From an uncultured Methanomethylovorans sp. (lineage in GTDB: Archaea; Halobacteriota; Methanosarcinia; Methanosarcinales; Methanosarcinaceae), in assembly GCA_937968035.1 (NCBI GenBank), contig CALBTS010000180.1:1-9932 (forward strand): a stretch of DNA of 9,932 nt, read 5' to 3'. Positions 1-6,225 of the stretch are shown here, piece by piece. How positions within the stretch are numbered: the stretch's first letter is position 1; every line of letters begins with the position of its first letter. Below the pieces are notes generated by a model. The model was not told the DNA's origin. It made no database searches and was given only the letters and a program-made list of their open reading frames with translations. The translations under genes and the position numbers were made by a program.

Positions 1-464
1 ACCTGAGCAAGCCCCAGAGAACTTGCTGCGGCACGCGCCTTGTTATTAGGACCATCCGTAAGGCAACGTGAATTAAGAACTTCCACCGCGTCCACATCAA
101 GACCTTCTACATATCCTATACCATGAGATGTGATCTTGAAAGGATGGGGTAATATTACCAATGCATCCTGGGCCCGTGCCCTTCTTATGGTTTCAGCCGG
201 TGATAAGCCAGGTTCTATACTTTCCTTTATGCCCAGCACAAGCAGGTGCCCTTCGGAAGTGGTAATTTCAACACCAGGAATTATTACAAGATCAGAGCCT
301 AGCTCGGCTGCCCGCTGCACAGAAAAAGGACCACCTTCGATAACATCATGGTCGCATACTGCAAAACCATCGAGACCATTCTTTTTGGCATGGAAGATGA
401 TCGCGTCAATATCTGCATCACTGTCTTTAGAAAAACGTGTATGGACATGCAGGTCGAATTTCAT
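1..464 (-). CDS. PHP-domain metal-dependent phosphoesterase, partial (C-terminus beyond window)
   Basis: Translating the minus strand from the ATG at 464 gives an open frame of 154 codons running off the left edge. It begins MKFDLHVHTRFSKDSD, the classic start of the PHP (polymerase and histidinol phosphatase) superfamily. Visible metal-ligand motifs are H6 and H8 (DLHVH), D38-H39 (CDHD), E66 (PGVEIT), H107 (PHPF) and the EVLN segment around 128-131. PHP proteins of this stand-alone type hydrolyse phosphoesters using a cluster of divalent metals; the substrate of this one cannot be told from sequence. The start is supported by the conserved MKFDLHVHT opening and by a TATA-like box 30 nt upstream, which suggests a leaderless mRNA. 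The fold is sure; the reaction is not. Confidence 0.9.
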   Translation of the reverse strand, partial: MKFDLHVHTRFSKDSDADIDAIIFHAKKNGLDGFAVCDHDVIEGGPFSVQRAAELGSDLVIIPGVEITTSEGHLLVLGIKESIEPGLSPAETIRRARAQDALVILPHPFKITSHGIGYVEGLDVDAVEVLNSRCLTDGPNNKARAAASSLGLAQ

Positions 465-486
465 ACAAGCAGATTAAAAATTATTC

Positions 487-495
487 CTTATAAAA
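487..495 (-). promoter_or_regulatory. TATA box of the PHP-domain gene
   Basis: The minus strand reads TTTTATAAG here. The first T of TTTATAAG (494) is 30 nt before the ATG at 464, so transcription would start within a base or two of the start codon. No Shine-Dalgarno sequence precedes the ATG, which fits a leaderless transcript. Confidence 0.5.
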
Positions 496-517
496 TGTCT
501 GTATGGCTTACGATAAT

Positions 518-553
518 AAGACCAAAAGTTATAAGAACAAGATAAATGGTCTT
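518..553. repeat. 7-bp inverted repeat (AAGACCA / TGGTCTT)
   Basis: Perfect arms at 518-524 and 547-553 are separated by 22 AT-rich bases that include a TTATAA. It lies between the candidate small RNA and the PHP gene. It could be a protein-binding dyad or an RNA hairpin downstream of the small RNA; nothing in the sequence decides between these. Confidence 0.3.
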
Positions 554-569
554 TCATTAAGAGAAGCAA

Positions 570-644
570 GCGAACGGGTTTAAGGAGTTGTGTATTGGGT
601 GGTTGGATAGGATTGGTGGTACATTTGAGAAGAGACCCGTTCGC
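570..644 (-). ncRNA. Candidate C-rich small RNA closed by a 10-bp terminal stem
   Basis: On the minus strand the segment starts GCGAACGGGU (644-635) and ends with its perfect complement ACCCGUUCGC (579-570); a U-A pair and a G-U pair can extend the stem inward. The first T of a TTTATATAA box (675-667) is 31 nt before the first stem base, the spacing expected between an archaeal TATA box and its transcription start. The roughly 50-nt interior is C-rich and nearly free of G, with ACCACC, AAUCCUAUCC and CUCCUU segments, the last complementary to Shine-Dalgarno sequences. A pyrimidine-rich stretch (UUGCUUCUCUU) follows. No C/D or H/ACA box is visible and no credible protein is encoded. It resembles the candidate RNA at 3638-3709. 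Existence and strand are inferred. Confidence 0.5.
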
Positions 645-666
645 ATATTTACTAACATACTCTATG

Positions 667-675
667 TTATATAAA
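667..675 (-). promoter_or_regulatory. TATA box of the candidate small RNA at 570-644
   Basis: The minus strand reads TTTATATAA. Its first T (675) is 31 nt from base 644, where the terminal stem of the small RNA begins. It is in the intergenic space downstream of hflX and far from any start codon, so a non-coding transcript is the simplest use for it. Confidence 0.5.
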
Positions 676-723
676 CATGTCGCCAAATGTGCTGTAGAAG
701 ATACAGATTGTAACAAATTTTGC

Positions 724-1968
724 TTACGGAGGTGAAAACGATTGTATCTTATTCATCACCTCTTCCCTTGCTTCCAGATCTACAAGGATCTTGTCAGCAT
801 ACTTAACCGAATGGACTACACCTTCTTTGAAAAGCCAGGAGAGCACCGACATTGAATGCTCGGAAAGAGGCATTGATATCTCCTTTCTCTTCCATACCGG
901 CAGCTTATCCCTTATCGCCTGCCTCAGTTCATCCAGGCCGTTCATTGTCTTCGCAGATATAAAAACAGGGTTTGGAACAAGATACCCAAGAGCTTCCATT
1001 TTCCCATTGAGATCTTCATGGCTGATGAGATCTGTTTTGTTCATTACCGTGATCATGGATGCGCCATGTACCTGTTCCCAGAGAGTTTCATGACATGTGA
1101 GCAGCTTATCGTGCATTATGTCCAGCGGCTCACTTGCATCCACTACCAGCAAAATGATATCTGCAAAAAATATCTCGTTCAGCGTCGAACGGAAGGCATC
1201 GATGAGCCAGTGTGGCAGGTCCTCTATGAAACCTACCGTATCAGTGAGAACGACCTTGCGCCCTATGACATCCATGTAGCGGGCGACCGGAGAGAGGGTC
1301 GTGAAGAGCATATCGGCCACATCCACACCCTCACCCATCAGAGCATTGAAAAGCGTACTTTTTCCAGCATTAGTATAGCCCGCAAGCGCCACTAGGGATA
1401 GACCATGAGCGTGCCTGAAACTGCGCAGGGAGTCATTGTGACTCTGTACATGGCTTAGCTCATCCTTTATGCGGGCTATCCTGCCCTTTATGTCCTGCTC
1501 GTAGGAATCCTCGTAGCTTCCCAGTCCCATAAATCCTGGCCTTTCTTCTTTTTTGAGATGGGACACAATGATCCTTGCCCTGGGGATCTCATACTCAAGT
1601 CTTGCCAGTTCCACCTGCAGCTTGGCGCGCCGTGTGGTAGCTCGCAGCGCAAAGATCTCCAGGATAAGCTGGAACTTATCAATGACCGCACATTTGCATA
1701 TATCTGTGATGTGGTACAGCTGCATACTGCTCAGTTCATTGCAGAAGATCACTTTTTCGGCATTAAGGGATTCTACAGCCAATGCAAGCTCCTGCACCTT
1801 GCCCTTGCCCAGCTGGTATTTCTTATCCGGATAACGGGACTGAATAACCTCGCCCACTACAGAGTAATTGGCAGCATAAGCCAGATCCTTCAGCTCAGCT
1901 AGCTGCCTCTTGTCCTTGAGCTCATCACTGCCCGGATCAACCCTCTGTACAACGATCACTTTTTTCAT
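724..1968 (-). CDS. hflX: HflX-type ribosome-associated GTPase
   Basis: Protein of 414 residues, the usual length for HflX. The N-terminal HflX domain (about 1-180) has the QLGKGK motif near residue 54 and a basic helical region ending before the G domain. The G domain shows G1 GYTNAGKS (197-204), a TTLSP segment as switch I, G3 DTVGF (243-247), G4 NKTD (310-313) and G5 SAK (338-340). HflX proteins bind 50S and 70S ribosomes and in bacteria can split stalled ribosomes; archaeal members are less studied. An in-frame ATG at 2007 would add 13 residues and overlap the upstream gene by 17 bases. I prefer 1968 because GAGGAT (1976-1981) sits 7 nt before it, the same spacing as at groES, and because the HflX alignment starts at MKKVIVVQRVD. 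It is the last gene of the endA cluster. Confidence 0.93.
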   Translation of the reverse strand: MKKVIVVQRVDPGSDELKDKRQLAELKDLAYAANYSVVGEVIQSRYPDKKYQLGKGKVQELALAVESLNAEKVIFCNELSSMQLYHITDICKCAVIDKFQLILEIFALRATTRRAKLQVELARLEYEIPRARIIVSHLKKEERPGFMGLGSYEDSYEQDIKGRIARIKDELSHVQSHNDSLRSFRHAHGLSLVALAGYTNAGKSTLFNALMGEGVDVADMLFTTLSPVARYMDVIGRKVVLTDTVGFIEDLPHWLIDAFRSTLNEIFFADIILLVVDASEPLDIMHDKLLTCHETLWEQVHGASMITVMNKTDLISHEDLNGKMEALGYLVPNPVFISAKTMNGLDELRQAIRDKLPVWKRKEISMPLSEHSMSVLSWLFKEGVVHSVKYADKILVDLEAREEVMNKIQSFSPP

Positions 1969-1975
1969 GTGAAGT

Positions 1976-1981
1976 ATCCTC
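1976..1981 (-). promoter_or_regulatory. Shine-Dalgarno site that decides the hflX start
   Basis: The minus strand reads GAGGAT 7 nt before the ATG at 1968. The alternative ATG at 2007 has only an AAGG touching it with no spacer, so this site favours the shorter HflX. Confidence 0.6.
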
Positions 1982-1990
1982 TGCGTCGGA

Positions 1991-2386
1991 TCAAAGACAT
2001 TTGTCATCCTTCATTTTAAGCAATCTTCTGGAGCCCACAGAAATATGATGGGCTATCTCGATGGCCCTGCGTTCGCCCAGAGATTCCTGGTATTTGAAAT
2101 CCCTGGAGAACATGCTTGCTGCCAGCCACTGCGGTCGATTGAACATATCCCCGGCTTCCATTACGATAGTAGCCCGGGGGTCAAGGCCTTCAGCGGTCTT
2201 TTCTACCATTTCTGCCACATCAGTGATCTCAGGAGCATTAATGCTTGTGAATTGACGGATATTCACCTGATGGGTCTTATCTATATGGTCAGGAGACACA
2301 GAGAACGATACGGCTGCACATACCATGAAGTATTCTCCGTTTTCCATATGTCTTCCAGAAATGTCCACGGCAATAATATCGAACAT
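1991..2386 (-). CDS. Conserved archaeal protein of unknown function (DUF2209-like)
   Basis: Protein of 131 residues with no signal peptide or membrane segment. It opens with a hydrophobic strand ending in Asp (IIAVDIS, D8), then a likely beta hairpin (EYFMVCAAVSFSV), a middle helix rich in Glu, another strand with VMEAGD (75-80), and a helical C-terminal half with RAIEIAHHIS (107-116). I recall a family of this size in methanogens named DUF2209, but could not check. The strand-Asp, strand-Glu, helix-Glu order is reminiscent of an RNase H-like fold; this is inference only. The gene starts 9 nt after the endA stop, and its own stop is 22 nt before the hflX start at 1968, so the three are probably cotranscribed and a role in RNA or ribosome metabolism is a reasonable guess. 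Confidence 0.75.
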   Translation of the reverse strand: MFDIIAVDISGRHMENGEYFMVCAAVSFSVSPDHIDKTHQVNIRQFTSINAPEITDVAEMVEKTAEGLDPRATIVMEAGDMFNRPQWLAASMFSRDFKYQESLGERRAIEIAHHISVGSRRLLKMKDDKCL

Positions 2387-2395
2387 GCGTATCGG

Positions 2396-3472
2396 TCACA
2401 TTTTGATCCTGCCAATATCAATGTAGGCACAGTGGACGTTATCATGTACGGCATATATCATTCTTTTGCGCACGCTATTGGCCAGGCGCACTGCTCTGGA
2501 CATCACCGGAAGCGTGAACTCATAGTCCTCTGCTATGGAATGGACCAGATACTCCGAGTGAGGCAACTTATCCACCGACTTGAAGTTCTGATACACCCTG
2601 AAATGGCTACCGAACTTGAAACCTGTCTTCGGGACAAGACCCCTGTCCCTCAGGTTCTCGTACACCATGTACTTAAGCATGAATTCCGATTCTATGACCG
2701 AGGCCTTTGCAGCAAACTCATCGAATGCAAGAAAAGAAGAAGTACCGGACATATCGGCAACTTCCAGTACACCTTTTTTAAGCAGATAGCCTGATTCCAC
2801 AAGTGACAGCTGCAGACGATCCGCGTCCAGGGGCTGCCCATAAAAACCTTCAGCGTGTAAAGAATGTGAAACATCACTGTCCCAGACCACCACGCGGTCT
2901 TCAAGGAAAGTGGAACTTCCACTTATATCCTGTAACGACTCCTCAATAGGTCTCATGTCCCCAGCTGGTTCCACTTTCCCTATTTCGTAGAAAGTGATAT
3001 CACTTTCCTCATCAACAATGGCAAGTACCATTGTTTTATGCACATTATGCGCAGCTTCCAGAGACAGGCGCAGCTCCCTGAGAGGCAAGGGGATACGCTC
3101 CGAAATGACATGGACAAAGAACTTTGCAGGAGTCTTTCCCGGATGCCCCCCTCTTGGATATACCCTGAAATCCGTCACAGAAGGCTGGACATAAAAACCC
3201 CTTTCCCGCAAGTCTTTATAGACAATATACTTAAGATCAAAATATTGCTGTCTTTTTGATGCCTCTGTAAAGAACTCTTTGAACGACAGGGATCTGTCAT
3301 CCATCTGGATCTCAAGCTTTTTTTTGTAGTGCAGATATGCAGCTTCAATGAGCGTAAGTTCTAAAGTATCACCTTTAGGGCGTCCATAGTATCCGACATT
3401 GTACAGCTCATTGACAGCCTGTTTACCTGCTTTTATCCGGTCATTGACAAGTATTCCGATCAAAAAGGTCAC
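2396..3472 (-). CDS. endA: tRNA-splicing endonuclease, two-repeat archaeal type
   Basis: Protein of 358 residues built from two tandem endonuclease repeats (about 1-170 and 195-358), the fused homodimeric type of euryarchaea. It cuts the bulge-helix-bulge at intron ends of precursor tRNA. The C-terminal repeat has the full triad: Y294 (HFRVY), H305 (PHSEYLVH) and K336 (RKRMIYAV). The N-terminal repeat keeps Y105 (DFRVY) and K146 (VHKTMVLAI) but has A116 (TPAKFFVH) where His is expected, so it is probably structural. The frame opens at a GTG at 3472, which itself lies inside AGGTGA (3469-3474), the best Shine-Dalgarno match. A TTG at 3463, 5 nt beyond that site, is an equally good start and would remove three residues. 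It heads the cluster with the small conserved protein and hflX. Confidence 0.95.
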   Translation of the reverse strand: MTFLIGILVNDRIKAGKQAVNELYNVGYYGRPKGDTLELTLIEAAYLHYKKKLEIQMDDRSLSFKEFFTEASKRQQYFDLKYIVYKDLRERGFYVQPSVTDFRVYPRGGHPGKTPAKFFVHVISERIPLPLRELRLSLEAAHNVHKTMVLAIVDEESDITFYEIGKVEPAGDMRPIEESLQDISGSSTFLEDRVVVWDSDVSHSLHAEGFYGQPLDADRLQLSLVESGYLLKKGVLEVADMSGTSSFLAFDEFAAKASVIESEFMLKYMVYENLRDRGLVPKTGFKFGSHFRVYQNFKSVDKLPHSEYLVHSIAEDYEFTLPVMSRAVRLANSVRKRMIYAVHDNVHCAYIDIGRIKM

Positions 3473-3474
3473 CT
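3469..3474 (-). promoter_or_regulatory. Shine-Dalgarno site overlapping the annotated endA GTG
   Basis: The minus strand reads AGGTGA. It contains the GTG at 3472 and stands 5 nt before a TTG at 3463, the same spacing as the groEL site. This makes the TTG a serious candidate for the true endA start. Confidence 0.4.
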
Positions 3475-3606
3475 AAATGTAAAAAATAAATTATACGCCC
3501 AAATATCGGACCATCTTATTTAATCATACTGGACTGCTGCAGAACCGATCACAAACAAGGGAAAATAATAGAAAAGTGAAACATCTAAAAATAAGGAGAC
3601 AGTATA

Positions 3607-3614
3607 TTTATATA
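3607..3614 (+). promoter_or_regulatory. TATA box of the candidate small RNA at 3638-3709
   Basis: TTTATATA, with its first T 31 nt before base 3638 where the terminal stem begins. No protein-coding gene on the plus strand follows, so it most simply serves the RNA. The neighbourhood is AT-rich, so a chance match is possible. Confidence 0.45.
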
Positions 3615-3637
3615 TTTGTATTAAGATATATTAAATC

Positions 3638-3709
3638 GGGTGCCTACAATATAACCTAGCCTTAATATGGGGTTTTCCGAATCCTTCCTCCTACCACAAC
3701 CGGGCACCC
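3638..3709 (+). ncRNA. Candidate C-rich small RNA closed by a 7-bp terminal stem
   Basis: The plus strand starts GGGUGCC (3638-3644) and ends with its perfect complement GGCACCC (3703-3709), with a U-G pair inside. A TTTATATA box lies 31 nt upstream of the first stem base, exactly as for the candidate RNA at 570-644. Inside, a small hairpin can form (3654-3673, loop UUAAUAU, with a UAG bulge), followed by an open C-rich run containing UCCUUCCUCC and ACCACAACC. CCUCC is complementary to the GGAGG of ribosome binding sites. A pyrimidine-rich tail (UCCUCCUUCAUU) follows and runs towards the 3' end of the convergent IorA-like gene. The minus strand has no TATA box at a matching place. Existence and strand are inferred. 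Confidence 0.45.
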
Positions 3710-3730
3710 TCCTCCTTCATTACTGATCGC

Positions 3731-5272
3731 TCATCGTTTTGTGCATTTCCCCAGAAGATATACCACAGAAACTCCCTTTTGACCCAGTTTGGATAGAAGC
3801 AGCCCTTTCAGTCGATCTTCTGCATCATTTGATGTATCAGATGTATAGACAGGCATTTCCAGAACAATGGTATCAGATACCAGTGCCTTTACAACAGACA
3901 TCAGATCTGGAGCCTCCTGTCCGCCCGTCATGGCAGCAACCCGATTCTGTAATATAACGATTACAACATCATCCCCTGACCCCACAGCATTGATCAGGCC
4001 AACTATACCTGAATGAGCAAGTGCAAAATCACCTATGACCGCAATGCCCTTATCCTTAAAGCCACATGCCGTGGATATAGCTGAGCCGAGGGCAAAACCC
4101 GTATCAATGACTTGCAACGGTTCCGGCGCTGCCCGTATGGAACAGCCCATATCCCCGGCCACCATGACATCGATGTTCGCCAGGCATTTGTAAAGAGGCA
4201 TGAAAGGGCAGTCCTGACACAAAGGCCTTGAACCTCTGCTCCTGATAGTCTGCACTTCAGTATACTTCTCCATCCTGCTCTCGCCCAGATGGTCCAGCGC
4301 ATAGCAAATATGCTCTGCCTCCACCTGCCCATACGGAATATGCCCTGTCATCTTGCCTTTTACTTTTCCGGTTACGGCAACATGGGATTCTATGTAAGGC
4401 TCGGTTTCCTCGACCACAAGAACTTTGTCGCATTCACTGATGAACTGCCGCACCATGTCAAAAGGAAAAGGAGACACCATCTGCAGGGCAAGGTGCGCAT
4501 GACCTGCCCACCTTGCTTCTGAGAGCGCTTTGTCCACAAGCACTGAAAGATATCCTGAAGAAATGATGCCCATCATGCTGTTTCCTGGATGAAGTCTGTT
4601 CAAAGAAGTTGTCTGAACAGCTTTTTCAAGCAAAGGCATAGATTCCCTGTGGAATCGCTGGTGCTTCCCTTTAGTGGTAAGTTTCCAGATATCCGTACCG
4701 AAAGTGGCAGTTGTTTCATTCTGGCGGCTTCTGATAACGTGTCCTTTACTATCGAGCAGCCTGTCTGTTATTCTAATGATCACAGGGACTTTTGCCTGTT
4801 CTGATAACTGGAAAGCATGCATAACTGCATCATATACTCCCTGGGGTGTTGCAGGATCGAACAGAGCTACCTCTGCAAGACTACCATAAAAACGGGAATC
4901 CTGCTCGTTCTGGGAGGCTCTTGCCCCGGCATCGTCTCCGGCAATTATCACAACACCTGCTCCGATGGTATGATACACAGATGTTATCAGCGGGTCGCTG
5001 AGCACGTTCATACCCACATGTTTTACGATCACCATGGCACGCTGTCCAGTAACCGATGCTCCCAGAGCTTTTTCAAGGGCTGCCTTTTCATTGGTCATCC
5101 AGAATGCTTTGTAGCCTTCAAGCTGATGCCTGAGCAGCAGTTCCATTAAAGCGGTTGCGGGATAACCGGCCACTCCGGTTACAAGCCGTACCCTGCTGTC
5201 AATAAAAGAAAGAAAAAGGGCTTCTATACCAGTGAAGGCTTTTGTATCAAGCGCTGCATCATCAGGCATCAT
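3731..5272 (-). CDS. IorA-like thiamine-diphosphate enzyme lacking the C-terminal ferredoxin domain
   Basis: Protein of 513 residues homologous to the alpha subunit of indolepyruvate ferredoxin oxidoreductase. The N-terminal pyrimidine-binding domain has FTGIEALFLSF and the GYP motif (36-38), then KHVGMNV (84-90) and SQNEQDSRFYG (120-130), all close to IorA. The C-terminal diphosphate-binding domain has C352, C355 and C363 (the place of the IorA LCxGCPH segment), GDMGC (373-377), GDFALAHSGIVGLINAV (414-430) and QNRVAAMTGGQ (442-452), where most IorA proteins have DN. IorA is usually about 600 residues and ends in two 4Fe-4S ferredoxin motifs; here the chain stops with no such domain, and no iorB is in the window. 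Two adjacent ATGs (5272, 5269) overlap the end of the marker 11 gene, implying coupling. A start at 5338 is possible but would add 22 residues without homology. Substrate unknown; a non-oxidative 2-oxoacid decarboxylase is conceivable. Confidence 0.85.
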   Translation of the reverse strand: MMPDDAALDTKAFTGIEALFLSFIDSRVRLVTGVAGYPATALMELLLRHQLEGYKAFWMTNEKAALEKALGASVTGQRAMVIVKHVGMNVLSDPLITSVYHTIGAGVVIIAGDDAGARASQNEQDSRFYGSLAEVALFDPATPQGVYDAVMHAFQLSEQAKVPVIIRITDRLLDSKGHVIRSRQNETTATFGTDIWKLTTKGKHQRFHRESMPLLEKAVQTTSLNRLHPGNSMMGIISSGYLSVLVDKALSEARWAGHAHLALQMVSPFPFDMVRQFISECDKVLVVEETEPYIESHVAVTGKVKGKMTGHIPYGQVEAEHICYALDHLGESRMEKYTEVQTIRSRGSRPLCQDCPFMPLYKCLANIDVMVAGDMGCSIRAAPEPLQVIDTGFALGSAISTACGFKDKGIAVIGDFALAHSGIVGLINAVGSGDDVVIVILQNRVAAMTGGQEAPDLMSVVKALVSDTIVLEMPVYTSDTSNDAEDRLKGLLLSKLGQKGVSVVYLLGKCTKR

Positions 5273-6179
5273 GTATCTCAGCGTCCATCCTGACGGATTC
5301 TTCCGGCCTTGAGAACCATGGAAGTGAGGCCAGCGCACCTATAACGCCATTGCCGTTCATCCATATCTCCACACCATTATCGTTAGCGTACTGCACCGCA
5401 TATTCCCTGCTAAGCTCACCAGTGCGGCATCTCCTGCTATAGGGATATATCTCATGAGCATTGAAATTCCGGAGCACAACCATGCCGGTCTCATCTGAAA
5501 CACTGTATTTCAGAAGCGCTGCCTTAATACTTTCAAGCAGTTCTTTGGTCGATCTTGCATCCACACACCCGAACTCCAGCACAGTGGATACACAGTTCTG
5601 AGTTCTTGCAGAGACCGGGAAAAGCTGGACAAGGGAATGTGAAAGATAGACAGACTCCGGACAATCCAGATCTTTTGCGATATTATGAGTAAGGGTCCAT
5701 GTGGCCCCCTTTTCCTTGGAGTCCGTATCATCGATCCCTATGAGCACCCGCTCCCTTCTGGGAACGATGACCGTACCCCTTGCTGCACGCCCTCCCCCGG
5801 ATTCACTGTAGTCGCAGCGCAGAACACCCTGTGCAAAGGCCCGGCACTTAGTGGCGCCCACACCCCCGCCTCCCAGACCTGCATATGTGATATGGACCTC
5901 ATCTTTATCCACAATAATAGATTCTATGCCAGCAGCTGCAACTGAAGGTTTTAGTTCGAGTTTGCATGTGCCTGTTTTTGCAAGGTACCTGATCATGTTC
6001 CCTATGGACCTTGTCTTTAAAATGAGAGGAGAATGCGAATAATGAAATTTTGACCATGCAGCACCGCCATAGCAGTTTGAATGTTCAACGATCTCAACGT
6101 ATTCATTGTTTTTATCGCATATTGCATATATACCCCTATATGGAGTTGTATAAGGGTCATTGAGTTCTATATCTTTCAT
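5262..6179 (-). CDS. Methanogenesis marker protein 11
   Basis: Protein of 305 residues from the ATG at 6179. I recognise the family as methanogenesis marker 11, found across methanogens and without an established function. The middle holds a glycine-rich stretch GLGGGGVGATKCRAFAQG (101-118), then RVLIGIDDTDSKEKGATWTL (144-163). The IGIDDTDS motif resembles the kinase-like domain of TiaS, the enzyme that modifies cytidine 34 of an isoleucine tRNA, so nucleotide binding or phosphoryl transfer is a fair inference. Cysteines at 112 and 122 flank the glycine-rich part; there is no signal peptide or membrane segment. A GTG at 6188 would add three residues. The gene lies 46 nt after radC and its last bases overlap the IorA-like gene. 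A weak TATA-like TTTAAGG (6205-6211) lies 32 nt before the ATG, so it may also have its own promoter. Confidence 0.88.
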   Translation of the reverse strand: MKDIELNDPYTTPYRGIYAICDKNNEYVEIVEHSNCYGGAAWSKFHYSHSPLILKTRSIGNMIRYLAKTGTCKLELKPSVAAAGIESIIVDKDEVHITYAGLGGGGVGATKCRAFAQGVLRCDYSESGGGRAARGTVIVPRRERVLIGIDDTDSKEKGATWTLTHNIAKDLDCPESVYLSHSLVQLFPVSARTQNCVSTVLEFGCVDARSTKELLESIKAALLKYSVSDETGMVVLRNFNAHEIYPYSRRCRTGELSREYAVQYANDNGVEIWMNGNGVIGALASLPWFSRPEESVRMDAEIHDA

Positions 6180-6225
6180 CTGAGTCACTAATTGATAGTA
6201 AATACCTTAAAGGTTTTGTTTTCCT

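Noticed and set aside
570..644. The G-rich plus strand of the small-RNA element as the transcript
   Set aside because: The plus-strand TATA-like sequence (528-536) predicts a start near 559, about 11 nt before the stem, whereas the minus-strand box fits the stem exactly. Not fully excluded.
474..716. An 80-codon minus-strand open frame between the PHP gene and hflX
   Set aside because: No ribosome binding site, no recognisable domain, odd composition, and it runs through the stem, TATA box and C-rich part of the candidate small RNA.
2045..2794. A 249-codon plus-strand open frame opposite endA and the small conserved gene
   Set aside because: It straddles two genes on the other strand that have clear homology or tight spacing; no start signal and no known domain.
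3638..3709. The inverted repeat as a simple terminator for the IorA-like gene
   Set aside because: Arms are 58 nt apart with no U-tract, unlike a terminator, and the repeat is framed by a plus-strand TATA box.
570..3709. C/D-box or H/ACA guide RNA identity for the two small RNAs
   Set aside because: No RUGAUGA/CUGA boxes and no ACA after a hairpin at the right distance.
5273..5338. The upstream part of the IorA-like open frame (22 extra residues)
   Set aside because: It lies inside the marker 11 gene, the residues do not look like IorA, and two ATGs at 5272 and 5269 fit the family start.
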